Origin: Leclercia sp. LSNIH1
Lineage (GTDB): Bacteria > Pseudomonadota > Gammaproteobacteria > Enterobacterales > Enterobacteriaceae
DNA: 64,000 bases
Direction of reading: 5' to 3'
NCBI RefSeq assembly: GCF_002902985.1
Contig: NZ_CP026167.1
Span: 3,534,001 to 3,598,000 of the forward strand
Every line of letters begins with the position of its first letter. The stretch's first letter is position 1. A model generated the notes under the pieces. The model was not told where the DNA came from. It ran no database searches and saw only the letters and a program-made list of their open reading frames with translations. Shown in pieces: positions 1-9,755 of this stretch. The position numbers were made by a program, and so were the translations under genes.

Positions 1-42
1 GACGAGACGCCGTCGCTCGGCAAGAAGAAAGAGGGGCAGTGA
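1..42 (+). CDS. C-terminal end of an unidentified protein (partial)
   Basis: The first 14 codons stay open in frame 1 and end at TGA (40-42), giving a tail that reads DETPSLGKKKEGQ. An intrinsic terminator follows 5 bases later, which supports a real gene end. The fragment is too short to identify. In E. coli, tynA lies next to feaB, but nothing in this charged tail allows that assignment. Confidence 0.5.
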   Translation, partial: DETPSLGKKKEGQ

Positions 43-47
43 TAAAC

Positions 48-75
48 AGCCGGGCATATTGCCCGGCTTTTTCTT
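48..75 (+). terminator. Rho-independent terminator
   Basis: Stem AGCCGGGC (48-55), loop of 5 bases, stem GCCCGGCT (61-68), followed by TTTTCTT. It lies just after the stop codon of the partial gene at 1-42. Confidence 0.85.
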
Positions 76-90
76 GTCGGTGCGGTTTGA

Positions 91-194
91 TGTCGGGTGG
101 CGGCTGCGCCTTACCCGACCTACGGGACCGTAGGCCCGTGCAAGCGCAGCGCCGCCGGGCATTGTCGGGTGGCGCTGCGCTTATCCGACCTACA
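91..194. repeat. REP/BIME-type palindromic pair
   Basis: Two copies of a GTCGGGTGGCG...CCGACCTAC palindromic unit lie at about 92-123 and 163-194. Between them is an inverted GTAGGCCCGTGCAAGCGCAG unit. This head-to-tail and inverted arrangement is typical of enterobacterial BIMEs. The rest of the 43-358 gap holds only the terminator and the leader of the alkyl sulfatase gene. Confidence 0.75.
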
Positions 195-358
195 CCGCCA
201 TTTAATTTCGCTTAAGTCGTTTATTTGCTGAACAGCTTCCCTTGCTTATAGTTAATCATACCCATGCCGTCCGGGTTGCCTTTCTTAAACCGTTTTTTTA
301 TGGACATCACACGAAGTTCTCCCTTACGTCGTTGTATGAACATTGAGAGGTTTTTAGG

Positions 359-2335
359 ATGAGATTCAACTTGATAGCAAGAAGCCTTGCGCTTGCAGGC
401 GTTCTTATCTCTGCCGGCACTCCTGCATTTGCCGCAGAAGCGCCAAAAGAGGCTGCCGCCGCCACTCAGCAAGCCAATAATGCCCTCTTCAGCCAGCTGC
501 CCTTCTCCGACAATGCCGATTTCACCGATGCCCATAAAGGCTTTATCGCTGCACTTCCGACCGAGGTGATCAAAGGCGAACAGGGCAATGTGGTCTGGGA
601 TCCCCAGCAGTACGCCTTTATTAAAGAGGGGGACAAAGCGCCGGATACCGTCAACCCAAGCTTATGGCGTCAGGCGCAGCTGATTAATATCAGCGGTCTG
701 TTTGAGGTCACGGATGGGGTCTATCAGATCCGAAACCTTGACCTGTCAAACATGACCATTATCGAAGGGGCGACCGGTATCACCGTGGTCGACCCGCTGG
801 TCTCTGCTGAAACGGCAAAAGTCGGGATGGATCTCTATTACAAAAACCGCGGGCAGAAACCGGTGGTAGCGGTGATCTACACCCACAGCCACGTTGACCA
901 CTACGGCGGCGTGCGCGGCGTGGTGGATGAGGCCGATGTCAAAGCCGGGAAAGTCAAAATCTACGCCCCGGCCGGCTTTATGGAAGCCGCCGTGGCAGAA
1001 AACATTATGGCCGGGAACGTCATGAGCCGCCGCGCCAGCTATATGTATGGCAACCTGCTGAAGCCGGATCCTAAAGGTCAGGTGGGCGCGGGGCTTGGCA
1101 CCACGACCTCCGCCGGGACCGTAACCCTGCTTGCGCCGACCAATATCATCGAAAAAGATGGACAGAAAGAGACCATCGACGGCCTGACCTATGACTTTAT
1201 GCTGGCGCCGGGCTCAGAAGCGCCGTCCGAAATGCTCTGGTACATCGAAGAGAAAAAACTGATCGAATCCGCCGAGGATGTCACCCACACCCTGCATAAC
1301 ACCTACTCCCTGCGCGGGGCGAAGATCCGCGAGCCGCTGCCGTGGTCAAAATATATCAACGAAGCCATTGTGCGCTGGGGTGATAAAGCCGAAGTGCTGA
1401 TGGCTCAGCACCACTGGCCAACCTGGGGCAATGAAAACGTCAATAAATTGCTGAAAAGCCAGCGAGACCTGTATCGCTACATCAACGACCAGACCCTGCG
1501 CATGGCGAACCAGGGCATGACCCGGGATGAAATTGCGGCAAACTTCAGACTGCCGGATTCGCTGGCGCACACCTGGGCTAACCGGGGCTACTACGGGTCG
1601 GTAAGTCACGACGTGAAAGCCACCTACGTGCTCTATCTCGGCTGGTTCGACGGCAACCCGGCGACACTGGATGAGCTGCCGCCGGAAGAGGCTGCGAAGA
1701 AATATGTAGACTACATGGGCGGCGCAGACGCCATTCTGCAGAAGGCCAAAACCGACTTCGACCAGGGTAACTATCGCTGGGTGGCGCAGGTGGTGAGCAA
1801 GGTGGTCTTTGCCGATCCGAACAACCAGGCGGCCCGTAACCTGGAGGCGGACGCGCTTGAGCAGTTAGGCTATCAGGCGGAATCGGGCCCGTGGCGTAAC
1901 TTCTACCTCACCGGCGCGCAGGAGCTGCGTAACGGCGTGGTGAAAGGGCCGACCCCGAACACCGCCAGCCCGGATACGGTGCGGGCGATGACCCCGGAGA
2001 TGTTCTTCGACTATCTGGCGGTTCACATTAACGGTGAAAAAGCCGGAACCGCGAAATCGGTGTTTAACATCGACCTCGGCAGCGACGGCGGCAAGTACAA
2101 GCTCGAGCTGGAAAATGGGGTGCTGAACCACACCGCCAATGCCGAAGCGACCGACGCCGACGCCACCATCACCCTGAGCCGCGACACGCTGAATAAAATC
2201 ATCCTCAAGGAAACCACCCTGAAACAGGCTGAGGAGAGCGGCGCGGTGAAGGTTACCGGTGACGGGGCAAAACTTGATACCATGCTGGGCTATATGGATA
2301 AATTTGAGTTCTGGTTCAACATTGTTACACCGTAA
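359..2335 (+). CDS. Alkyl sulfatase, metallo-beta-lactamase fold, periplasmic
   Basis: 658 aa. The N-terminus is a Sec signal peptide that probably cleaves after AFA (about residue 25). A metallo-beta-lactamase domain follows, with the zinc motif THSHVDH near residues 175-181 and downstream acidic and His ligands (ESAEDVTHT, AQHHWPTWG). A helical dimerisation region and a C-terminal SCP2-like domain (about 530-658) complete the layout of SdsA1/YjcS-type alkyl sulfatases. These hydrolyse long-chain alkyl sulfates such as SDS to an alcohol plus sulfate. The ATG follows a GAGAGG ribosome site. The diguanylate cyclase gene begins at or just after the stop codon, so the two are probably co-transcribed. 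Family assignment is firm; natural substrate is not known. Confidence 0.9.
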   Translation: MRFNLIARSLALAGVLISAGTPAFAAEAPKEAAAATQQANNALFSQLPFSDNADFTDAHKGFIAALPTEVIKGEQGNVVWDPQQYAFIKEGDKAPDTVNPSLWRQAQLINISGLFEVTDGVYQIRNLDLSNMTIIEGATGITVVDPLVSAETAKVGMDLYYKNRGQKPVVAVIYTHSHVDHYGGVRGVVDEADVKAGKVKIYAPAGFMEAAVAENIMAGNVMSRRASYMYGNLLKPDPKGQVGAGLGTTTSAGTVTLLAPTNIIEKDGQKETIDGLTYDFMLAPGSEAPSEMLWYIEEKKLIESAEDVTHTLHNTYSLRGAKIREPLPWSKYINEAIVRWGDKAEVLMAQHHWPTWGNENVNKLLKSQRDLYRYINDQTLRMANQGMTRDEIAANFRLPDSLAHTWANRGYYGSVSHDVKATYVLYLGWFDGNPATLDELPPEEAAKKYVDYMGGADAILQKAKTDFDQGNYRWVAQVVSKVVFADPNNQAARNLEADALEQLGYQAESGPWRNFYLTGAQELRNGVVKGPTPNTASPDTVRAMTPEMFFDYLAVHINGEKAGTAKSVFNIDLGSDGGKYKLELENGVLNHTANAEATDADATITLSRDTLNKIILKETTLKQAEESGAVKVTGDGAKLDTMLGYMDKFEFWFNIVTP

Positions 2336-2375
2336 ACCCACCAGCCTGCGGGCGGAGCCTTTCGCCCGCAGGGAT

Positions 2376-3425
2376 ATGGTCACCCGCGGACTGACTCTCA
2401 GCATGCCGTGGCTGGCGCTCGTCAACATCGGCTTTGCGCTGATGGTCTTATTGCGTAATGGGCTGTTCGACGGCATTGACGCGCTTTATCAGGTGAACGC
2501 CTTCAGCGCCAGGATGATCGATTGGCTGATGCTGGCGGTCATTGTTCTGTTTAGCCTCTCCCTGCTGCTGGTCTGGCAAAAAAAACGCGGGCTGAGCCTG
2601 CTGTTGCTGCTGGCAGGCCTGATCTGGGCCTGCTGCGCCGTCTGGTTTATCGCCCATCTGAAACTGCCCTTCGCCTGGCCGCTCTGCACCACCCTGCTCC
2701 TGACGGCGCTGGCAGGGCTCTATTTTTTTCCGGTTGGGCTGATGAGCAATGCGCTGCCGCTGTGGGCGGCGATGCCGGCTGCCAGCCTGGTGCTGAACGA
2801 GGGCATCAGCCTGCGTTTCGTCGTGGTGTGGCTTATCTTTACGGTAGTGCTGGTTTACGGGCGGTTTATTTTAGTGCGCTGGTTTGATGAAGCCTGGCTG
2901 CGTCAGCAGCAGAACCAGGCGCTGATTGCTCGCCTGGATGCCCTTGCGCACCAGGATCCGCTCACCGGTACCGCTAACCGCCGGGCGATGGAGAACGTGC
3001 TGGAAAACGCGGTCAAACAGGGGAACGATTTTGCGCTGATTATGCTCGATGTCGATGAGTTCAAACGCTACAACGATCGTTACGGGCATCAGGCCGGGGA
3101 TGAGTGCCTGGCGGCAGTGGCGCAGGCGCTGAAACAGGTGGTGCGCACCCCGGACGATATGGTCTCACGCTACGGTGGCGAGGAGTTTCTGCTGATCCTG
3201 TTTGATGCGACGGAAAAAGTGGCGGAACAGGTGGCGGCGCGCATTCAGGAGAGCCTGCGCGCTGCGGCTATTCCGCATGCTGCCTCAACGGTCAGCGACA
3301 GCGTCACGGTCAGCATGGGGATCGCCTCGCTGACCGCTGGTCAGACGGCCAGCGAGGTGATCGCCCAGGCCGATGCCGCGCTCTACCGGGCAAAAAATGC
3401 AGGACGAAATCGCTGGTCCTGCTAA
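2376..3425 (+). CDS. Membrane diguanylate cyclase (GGDEF)
   Basis: About 349 aa from ATG 2376. The reading frame is open upstream, and a TTG start at 2322 overlapping the sulfatase gene is possible, so the start is uncertain. About five or six hydrophobic helices occupy the first ~180 residues (MASE-like sensor). A short linker and a GGDEF domain follow, with the intact active-site motif RYGGEEF and the metal-binding LDVDEFKRYND, so c-di-GMP synthesis is expected. There is no clear RxxD inhibitory site. It sits directly behind the alkyl sulfatase, which suggests a shared transcript. The 3' end runs into a REP array. The specific Dgc name cannot be assigned. Confidence 0.85.
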   Translation: MVTRGLTLSMPWLALVNIGFALMVLLRNGLFDGIDALYQVNAFSARMIDWLMLAVIVLFSLSLLLVWQKKRGLSLLLLLAGLIWACCAVWFIAHLKLPFAWPLCTTLLLTALAGLYFFPVGLMSNALPLWAAMPAASLVLNEGISLRFVVVWLIFTVVLVYGRFILVRWFDEAWLRQQQNQALIARLDALAHQDPLTGTANRRAMENVLENAVKQGNDFALIMLDVDEFKRYNDRYGHQAGDECLAAVAQALKQVVRTPDDMVSRYGGEEFLLILFDATEKVAEQVAARIQESLRAAAIPHAASTVSDSVTVSMGIASLTAGQTASEVIAQADAALYRAKNAGRNRWSC

Positions 3426-3458
3426 GGGTGCGGTTTTGTTGGCACGGTGCGGTCTGAT

Positions 3459-3745
3459 GTCGGGTGGCGGCTCTGCCTTACCCGACCTACGGTGCGGTGC
3501 GGCCTGTGTCGGGTGGCGGCTACGCCTTACCCGACCTACGGTGGGGTGCGGCCTGTGTCGGGTGGCGGCTGCGCCTTACCCGACCTACGGTGCGGTGCGA
3601 CCTGTGTCGGGTGGCGGCTGCGCCTTACCCGACCTACGGTGCGGTGCGGCCTGTGTCGGGTGGCGGCTCTGCTTAACCGGACCTACGGTGCGGTGCGGCA
3701 AACCGACCAGACCGTAGGCCCGTGCAAGCGCAGCGCCGCCGGGCG
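3459..3745. repeat. Tandem REP array, five 49-bp units plus an inverted unit
   Basis: GTCGGGTGGCGGCT...CCTTACCCGACCTACG recurs with starts at 3459, 3508, 3557, 3606 and 3655, an exact 49-bp period. The last unit is degenerate (CTTAACCGGACC). An inverted GTAGGCCCGTGCAAGCGCAG unit closes the array. It fills the whole space between the convergent diguanylate cyclase and feaB genes and may stabilise 3' ends or bind gyrase/IHF, as known for BIMEs. Open frames through the array are low-complexity artefacts of the repeat. Confidence 0.9.
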
Positions 3746-5245
3746 TCAGTAGCGCACGCACACCGATTTGGTTTCACACCAGCCATCCAGCCAGTCCGGG
3801 CCGAAATCACGGCCTGTGCCGGACTGCTTCATCCCGCCAAACGGCAGGTTGGCGTCGATCAGGGTATGGCTGTTCACCCACACGGTGCCCGCCTGCAGGC
3901 GGTCGGTGTACTCCAGCGCTTTGCTGATGTTTTGCGTCCAGACGCTGGCGGTCAGGCCGTATTCGGTATCGTTCGCCAGGCGCAGCGCCTCTTCGCCGTC
4001 AGCGACGCGCACCAGGTTGACCACCGGACCAAACACCTCTTCGCGGGTCAGGCGCAGGCTGGCGTCCGGGTTCACCACCAGCGTCGGCGACACGTAGTAA
4101 CCCTGATCGTTCGGACCACGGTTGCCGGTAATCAGCTCCGCCTGGCGCGACTGCGCTTCATCAAGGAAGGTCTGCACTTTGTCGCAGTGGGCGCGGGAAA
4201 CCAGCGGGTTGATGTGCGCCTCCTGGGACATGCCCGGCCCGACGCTGAGGGATTTCACCGCCTGCTCAAAACCGCTCACCACGGTATCAAACAGCGGCGC
4301 TTCGACGTAAATACGCGAGCTGGCGGCGCACACCTGGCCCTGGTTCAGGAAGCTGCCGGTCATCAGGCCTTCGATCACCCATGCCGGATCGGCATCTTTC
4401 AGGACAATCGCCGGGTTTTTACCGCCCAGCTCCAGCGTCACCCCCATCAGGCGATCGGCGGCGGCGCGCGCAATCTGTTTCCCGGTGGCGGTCGAGCCGG
4501 TAAAGCTCACCCTGGCGATATGCGGATGGTTGGTGAGCGCAGCGCCACACACCGCCCCGCTGCCGGTCACTACGTTAAAGACGCCGTCCGGGACCCCGGC
4601 CTCGGTTGCCAGTTCCGCCACGCGCAGCAGGGTCAGGGGCGTGGTTTCGGACGGTTTGATCACGATAGAGCAGCCGGCCGCCAGCGCGGGCATCACTTTC
4701 CACATGCCAATCAGCAGCGGGAAGTTCCACGGCACGATCCCGGCCACCACGCCAATCGGCTCTTTGCGCGTCCACGCCTGGTAGCGCGCTCCCTGCGGCA
4801 TCGGAATGGAGAGATCCAGCGTCTTACCGGCGATTTTGGTGGTCAGCCCCGCGGTGTAGCGCATCCAGTTCAGAGTGCAGCCCACTTCAAAGGCGCGGGA
4901 GATGTTAATGGATTTACCCTGCTCCAGGGTTTCGAGCTGGGCCAGCTCCTCGGTGTGCTGCTCCACCAGATCGGCGAAGCGCAGCAGAATACGTTCGCGC
5001 TCCGCCGGCAGTTTGCCGGACCAGCTGCGGGCCACAAAGGCGCGCCAGCCGGCCATCACCGCGCGATCCACATCTTTCGCGCTGGCATCGGCGGTAGAGG
5101 CAATCACCTGACCAGTTGCCGGGTTAAAGATATCCAGACGCTTTTCGCTGTCGGAGGCGGACGGTTGTCCCTCGATCCAGAGGCCATGTTGGCGATCCAG
5201 AAATTGCTGCACGCTGTGCAGTACTGCGACCTGTGTATCAGACAT
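3746..5245 (-). CDS. feaB: Phenylacetaldehyde dehydrogenase
   Basis: 499 aa, the length of E. coli FeaB (PadA). It is an NAD-dependent aldehyde dehydrogenase that oxidises phenylacetaldehyde to phenylacetate in the breakdown of 2-phenylethylamine and related aromatic amines, in the cytosol. Visible ALDH signatures are the PWNFPL cofactor region, GFTGST-type (SFTGSTATG) Rossmann loop, the general-base motif LELGGKNP and the catalytic cysteine in NQGQVCAAS. It is divergent from feaR, which is the E. coli arrangement, and this supports the symbol. The amine oxidase gene tynA, which neighbours feaB in E. coli, is not in the window. The tail abuts a REP array. Confidence 0.93.
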   Translation of the reverse strand: MSDTQVAVLHSVQQFLDRQHGLWIEGQPSASDSEKRLDIFNPATGQVIASTADASAKDVDRAVMAGWRAFVARSWSGKLPAERERILLRFADLVEQHTEELAQLETLEQGKSINISRAFEVGCTLNWMRYTAGLTTKIAGKTLDLSIPMPQGARYQAWTRKEPIGVVAGIVPWNFPLLIGMWKVMPALAAGCSIVIKPSETTPLTLLRVAELATEAGVPDGVFNVVTGSGAVCGAALTNHPHIARVSFTGSTATGKQIARAAADRLMGVTLELGGKNPAIVLKDADPAWVIEGLMTGSFLNQGQVCAASSRIYVEAPLFDTVVSGFEQAVKSLSVGPGMSQEAHINPLVSRAHCDKVQTFLDEAQSRQAELITGNRGPNDQGYYVSPTLVVNPDASLRLTREEVFGPVVNLVRVADGEEALRLANDTEYGLTASVWTQNISKALEYTDRLQAGTVWVNSHTLIDANLPFGGMKQSGTGRDFGPDWLDGWCETKSVCVRY

Positions 5246-5481
5246 AGCGATTCCTTATTATTCGCAGGGTGTCATCGCAGTCTAAGATGGGTTTGCGCAG
5301 TGCGCTTTTATCTCTGTGACATTCGCTTTGTCGGCTGTGACAGGCTCCGCAAAACGCGACAATAGTGCCGTTTCGCTCTGTTACACCGTGGTGTTCTTGC
5401 CTATATTTCGCCCCATGTCACGGGTAATTAGAAACATAAATGCAACAATGTTTAAACATTCACGACGTAGCAGGTCAGACG

Positions 5482-6390
5482 ATGGCGAGTGCAAAGGAAA
5501 CGGACAATTATCAGCAGTGGCTGGCGCAGATTAATCAGGCTTGCGGAAGTTTTGCGGCCCAGCCCATGAGCGGCGAGTTTTACGGCGAGCTGGAATCCAC
5601 CTGGACCGGCAACCTGAAGCTCAGCACCGTCACCGCTGGCGGCGTGAATCTGTTTCGTACCCGCCAGGAGATTAAGACCAGCAACGATGCCTGGTTCTAC
5701 ACTGTCTTTCAGCTGGAAGGTGAAGCGGGACTGGAGCAGGACGACCGGCAAATTATGCTCAACGCGGGAGATATCACCCTGATCGACGCCTCCCGCCCCT
5801 GCTCGATCTACTGGCCGGAAAAATCCCGGCAGATCTCATTGCTGCTCCCGCGCCAGATCCTTGAGCAGCACTTTCGTTTTCAGGAAGTGAGCTGCGCGCA
5901 AAAACTCTCCCACAGCCTGCCTACCGTCCAGCTCAGCTATCGTCTGCTGCAGGAGAGCATGAGCAATCCGCGATTGAGTGAAACCGAGAGCGAAGCCGCG
6001 CTGGAGGCGATGGTCTGTCTGCTGCGCCCGGTATTGCAGCAGCGTGAAAGCGTGCAGCCGCGCAAGGCGCGCCAGTTCAGCCACGTTCTGACGCTCATCG
6101 ACGATCATATTCAGGCGGAACATTTGCGACCGGAGTGGATTGCGGCGGAGTGCGGGATGTCGGTGCGTAGCCTCTACCGGATGTTTGCCGAGAAAGGGCT
6201 GGTGGTGGCGCAGTACATCAAGAACCGTCGGCTGGATCTCTGCGCGCAGATGCTACGTAGCGCCCGGGACGACGAGAAACTGGCGGGCATTGGCTACAGC
6301 TGGGGCTTTACCGACCATAGCCACTTCTCCACGGCATTTAAACAGCGCTTTGGGATCTCCCCTGGCGAATACCGCAAACGCCACCGCTAA
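5482..6390 (+). CDS. feaR: AraC-family activator of phenylethylamine catabolism
   Basis: 302 aa from ATG 5482. An upstream in-frame ATG at 5440 would add 14 residues, but the shorter form matches E. coli FeaR (301 aa) and has AGCAGGT ahead of it. The N-terminal cupin-like sensing half (about 40-150) is followed by an AraC/XylS domain (about 200-300) with two helix-turn-helix motifs, ending in FGISPGEYRKRHR. FeaR activates feaB and tynA in response to aromatic amines or their aldehydes. The 236-bp gap to feaB should hold the divergent promoters; no specific operator could be assigned by eye. Confidence 0.92.
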   Translation: MASAKETDNYQQWLAQINQACGSFAAQPMSGEFYGELESTWTGNLKLSTVTAGGVNLFRTRQEIKTSNDAWFYTVFQLEGEAGLEQDDRQIMLNAGDITLIDASRPCSIYWPEKSRQISLLLPRQILEQHFRFQEVSCAQKLSHSLPTVQLSYRLLQESMSNPRLSETESEAALEAMVCLLRPVLQQRESVQPRKARQFSHVLTLIDDHIQAEHLRPEWIAAECGMSVRSLYRMFAEKGLVVAQYIKNRRLDLCAQMLRSARDDEKLAGIGYSWGFTDHSHFSTAFKQRFGISPGEYRKRHR

Positions 6391-6711
6391 TCACTTCTGT
6401 AACCATCTGCCGTTAACGCCCTGGACATACTCGCCGGGGCGGGCGCGGGCAACCAGTTTGCTTCCCGCCATTTTAGCCACCTCATCGACCGGAAGGTTAT
6501 TGCTGTCGGCAAGCCGCTGATAACTCTCGGTGCGAGCCTTGTTGATCTGCTCCACCAGCGCCAGGGTTTCGCGATCCTGGCTGCGCGGGGCGATATACCC
6601 GCTCAGCGTTTCCCCCACGCGTCCCTCGGTGCGGGCTTCGTTGAGGGTCAGGGCGAACGCGGGCGCACAGAGCCCCAGCGTCAGCAGAATGAGCGTGAAG
6701 TATTTTCTCAT
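6391..6711 (-). CDS. ydbL: YdbL, DUF1318 periplasmic protein
   Basis: 106 aa with a signal peptide that probably cleaves after AFA (residues ~18-20), then a small soluble domain (DUF1318) running to the C-terminus. It is the last gene of the ydbH-ynbE-ydbL operon, 7 bases after ynbE. In E. coli YdbL modulates the YdbH-YnbE bridge, which moves phospholipid between inner and outer membranes. The stop codon abuts the convergent feaR stop with no space between them. Confidence 0.9.
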   Translation of the reverse strand: MRKYFTLILLTLGLCAPAFALTLNEARTEGRVGETLSGYIAPRSQDRETLALVEQINKARTESYQRLADSNNLPVDEVAKMAGSKLVARARPGEYVQGVNGRWLQK

Positions 6712-6718
6712 GGCGGCC

Positions 6719-6910
6719 TCAGAAGAGATCGCTGCGCGATTTCAGCAGCGATTCCACGTCTTTATCCACTTTGATGTGGATTTCATGTTCAATTTTGACG
6801 TTCATGTTGATGGTGATGGGCTCCTTCGACGCCGCCACTTCTATCCTCGGCGTGCAGCCTGTCAGCGTCAGTATCACAATCGCGGTGAAGCCACCGGCCA
6901 GCTTTTTCAT
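6719..6910 (-). CDS. ynbE: YnbE, small outer-membrane lipoprotein
   Basis: 63 aa with lipobox LTGC (Cys about residue 19) and Thr at +2, which predicts outer-membrane sorting. The mature part is beta-prone (alternating ITINMNVKIEHEIHIKVD). This fits the known role of YnbE as a multimeric lipoprotein that stacks onto the C-terminus of YdbH to complete a lipid-transport bridge. It overlaps the ydbH stop by 4 bases, indicating translational coupling. Confidence 0.92.
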   Translation of the reverse strand: MKKLAGGFTAIVILTLTGCTPRIEVAASKEPITINMNVKIEHEIHIKVDKDVESLLKSRSDLF

Positions 6911-9546
6911 GGTTGTTCCTTACATTCCTTGCCTGTCGGACAGCGGTTATCCGGTAGTGCCGCGTGCTCCTCCAGCCACGTCTGCAGCTTGTCGCCAAAA
7001 CGCAGGCTGCGCCAGAGGGTAAACACGTTCTCCTGATGGGTATAGTTGAGGTTGACGGCCTGTGTCTGGCCCTCCACGCGGCTGGCGCCACGCAAGGTCG
7101 ACGCCAGGGTTAATTCACCCAGATTATCTAAATTGAGTTTCGTCCACGACTGCGAAATTTCCATATAGCGAAGCCAGTTAATCGCGCCGCCCGCCGCCCC
7201 GTTCTCTTTCACCAGCGCATCGGCAGTCTCTTTATCGAGACGCAACGTCATCGGACCCGCGTTGGTCAGCCAGCCATCTTTGATGATCCACTTGTCGTTG
7301 TCCAGCCACAAGGGCAGCGCCCCGCTGAACGGCCCGGACAGGGCAAACTGTTTGGGATTTATCGCACTGATAAGCTCGCTGGCGGAGAGATTCTGCACCC
7401 GCAGCAGGGCCGCATCGTGCTGGGGCATGCGCAGCTGCTGCAGGGTCACTTTACCGCCCAACAGATCGACGCTGACGTCGCTCAGCAGCAGCGGACTGGC
7501 ATCGCTCCAGGGGTAATCGCCCTGCAGATCGGCGGTGATGTTGCGGGCCGTGACCTGGTTTTTCACCTCGCCAATGCGCAACGTCACCGGACCGCGGGTT
7601 CCCAGCGACCAGGTGCCCTGGCTGAAGCGGAACGGCAGGACAAAGTCGACCCCGTTGATTTTGTTATCCGGCATCCAGACGCTACCGCTCTTCAGCACGC
7701 CGTGGCCTCCGGCCTCAAAGCCCTGATCCGCCGCTGCGGAATAAGCCACCTGGGCATAAAGCTCCCCCTCCCTGAGGGTCATCTTCCAGTCCGGTGGGAT
7801 CAGCGGCTGAAAAACGGTCAGGGATTGCTTCGGCCACCAGGCCTGGCCGCGCAGACGCTCCCCGTCCCAGCGCCCGTTCAGCTGCACCGGGCCGATGGCT
7901 CTGGCGTTAAGGGTGCCTTTGTACTGGAAAAATGTTGGATCGCTACCCTCCACGCTGAATTTGATCGTTGAGGGGGGTAATACACTGCCGCCGGTAAAGG
8001 TGGTCTCTCCGGCATCGAAGGAGAGCGCGCCGCTGAAGTGCGGATCGGCAGGGTCGCGCTGCCAGCGGATTGGGCGCTCAAGCACCATGCGCGGTGCGCT
8101 GGCATGCAGGGTGCCATATTTCAGCTGATCGAAGCCGGTGGAAAGCGCGCTCAGCTCAATCACGCTGTCGCGCCACTCCCCCCTGCCCGCCACGTCCCAG
8201 CGGGCCTGCATCGGGGTAAAGTTGCCCTCCCCCCAGTAGCGCCATTGCCACAATCCGTTATCCGGCAGAAAATTGCTGGCCCGGCCATCCAGGTGCAGGG
8301 TGAAATCCCCCATCTCCTGTTCATGGGCGCGTAAGATGGCCTGCAGGCGACCGTCGATGCCGTTAAGGGTGAGCGCCACGCCAGCCAGCGGCCAGCGCAC
8401 CTCGTCGATATTCAGGGAGTCGATAACCCGCCCCCGGGAGCGCAGCAGCGCCCCCGGGGCAAATGCCAGCCGGGGCTCGGCAAGGCTGCCGGTCAGCGTG
8501 GCGGGTAACTTCGCGTACAGCGTCAGGTCGTTCTGTTTGGCAATGCCGGTGAGCTGCATCGGCATGGCGCTGTTGTCCATGCTTAGCTTGCCGGGGCCGA
8601 AGGTGAGCACCGCGTTGCCCTTCCCGGCATCGCCCTGGGTCAGCACGTTCATTCGCCCGCTGACGATAGCCTTCTCCGTGCCCTGTTGCCAGTTATCGAT
8701 CTTAAGCCCCAGCCGTCCGCTCAGGGGAACACCGGCCTGAACCCAGCGCCAGCGCCCGTCGCTGATGGTGAACTGTTCCGGGGTGATCTGCCAGGGGAGA
8801 TCCAGCAGCGGCTCGCCGCTCTCCCGGGCAATCATCACCAACTGGCCCTGGTTGTCCTGCCATTCAAGCTCGGCATCCACTAGGGTTGAGATCTGCGGCA
8901 CGGTAAAGGTCGCCACCGTGTGCCCCTGCACCGGCAGGCCATCCGGCACCAGCGGCAGAGTAAATTCCCCCACCAGTTTTACCGGCTGGGGATTATCGGG
9001 GAGGTTAAGCGTGACATCGGTTACCGTCAGCGAGCGGCCGCGTAGTTTTCCCCGCAGGCTAAACTTATCTCCGTGGTAGACAATTTCTTGCAGGGACGGT
9101 GTCAACGAAGCGGTTAATTTCCCCTCCCACACCTGCCAGGGGGAGAGTGTCAGGCGGTCGATGTTAAGCCAGGTGTTGGGTAGCAGGGCTTGCCATTCGG
9201 CCAGGGAGCGCGGCGCGGTGGGCGTGGGCTCGCTGGCGGGGATTTTGCTCAGGCAGGCGCTGTTGAGATCCAGCGCGCCGATGTCAAGCTTCCAGCGGCT
9301 TGGGTGGCTGAGGGTAGCGTCTTTGACGCGGGCGATTTCGCACTCTTCCACCAGATAGCGCAGATCGGGGATGACCAGAGCGCTGCGGGTCAGGCGCGGG
9401 CTCTCTTCAAAGGCGATGCGGGTCCCGGCGGGGAGCCAGATCCCGGCAAGCGTAGGCACCCACTGCGCAAGCGTCAGTAGTAGCGTCAGCGGCAAAAGGA
9501 CGATCAGAAGCAGTAGCGCGATCGCGGCTTTGTATGTACCCCTCAT
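6907..9546 (-). CDS. ydbH: YdbH, AsmA-like intermembrane phospholipid transporter
   Basis: 879 aa. One N-terminal transmembrane helix (about residues 7-28, rich in Leu/Ile/Val) anchors it in the inner membrane. The rest is a long periplasmic beta-rich chain of the AsmA-like/DUF748 type. With TamB and YhdP it is one of three partly redundant bridges that carry phospholipids to the outer membrane in E. coli. It is first in the operon ydbH-ynbE-ydbL and divergent from ldhA, as in E. coli. Confidence 0.93.
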   Translation of the reverse strand: MRGTYKAAIALLLLIVLLPLTLLLTLAQWVPTLAGIWLPAGTRIAFEESPRLTRSALVIPDLRYLVEECEIARVKDATLSHPSRWKLDIGALDLNSACLSKIPASEPTPTAPRSLAEWQALLPNTWLNIDRLTLSPWQVWEGKLTASLTPSLQEIVYHGDKFSLRGKLRGRSLTVTDVTLNLPDNPQPVKLVGEFTLPLVPDGLPVQGHTVATFTVPQISTLVDAELEWQDNQGQLVMIARESGEPLLDLPWQITPEQFTISDGRWRWVQAGVPLSGRLGLKIDNWQQGTEKAIVSGRMNVLTQGDAGKGNAVLTFGPGKLSMDNSAMPMQLTGIAKQNDLTLYAKLPATLTGSLAEPRLAFAPGALLRSRGRVIDSLNIDEVRWPLAGVALTLNGIDGRLQAILRAHEQEMGDFTLHLDGRASNFLPDNGLWQWRYWGEGNFTPMQARWDVAGRGEWRDSVIELSALSTGFDQLKYGTLHASAPRMVLERPIRWQRDPADPHFSGALSFDAGETTFTGGSVLPPSTIKFSVEGSDPTFFQYKGTLNARAIGPVQLNGRWDGERLRGQAWWPKQSLTVFQPLIPPDWKMTLREGELYAQVAYSAAADQGFEAGGHGVLKSGSVWMPDNKINGVDFVLPFRFSQGTWSLGTRGPVTLRIGEVKNQVTARNITADLQGDYPWSDASPLLLSDVSVDLLGGKVTLQQLRMPQHDAALLRVQNLSASELISAINPKQFALSGPFSGALPLWLDNDKWIIKDGWLTNAGPMTLRLDKETADALVKENGAAGGAINWLRYMEISQSWTKLNLDNLGELTLASTLRGASRVEGQTQAVNLNYTHQENVFTLWRSLRFGDKLQTWLEEHAALPDNRCPTGKECKEQP

Positions 9547-9755
9547 GGGCAGTTAATATCCTGATTTAGCGAAAAAATTAGCCGACAGTATCGAATATTG
9601 TGGCATGTTTAGCCGATCAGTTGAAGCGAACGCCACTTTTAAGGATAGTTGCTACATAATTATCCATAGAACTTATTGAATTCAATAAAATTTTATAAAT
9701 TGTAAGATTATTTTAATCATGCTACCGTAATTGAAAACACACTGGAGAAAGTCTT

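Noticed and set aside
3459..3745. Direct repeats at regular spacing, CRISPR-like
   Set aside because: Units are contiguous with no unique spacers, and the motif is the REP palindrome seen elsewhere in the window; no cas genes.
3722..5365. Long plus-strand ORF of 547 codons
   Set aside because: It is the antisense shadow of feaB; composition is His/Arg/Gln rich and the minus frame is a full aldehyde dehydrogenase.
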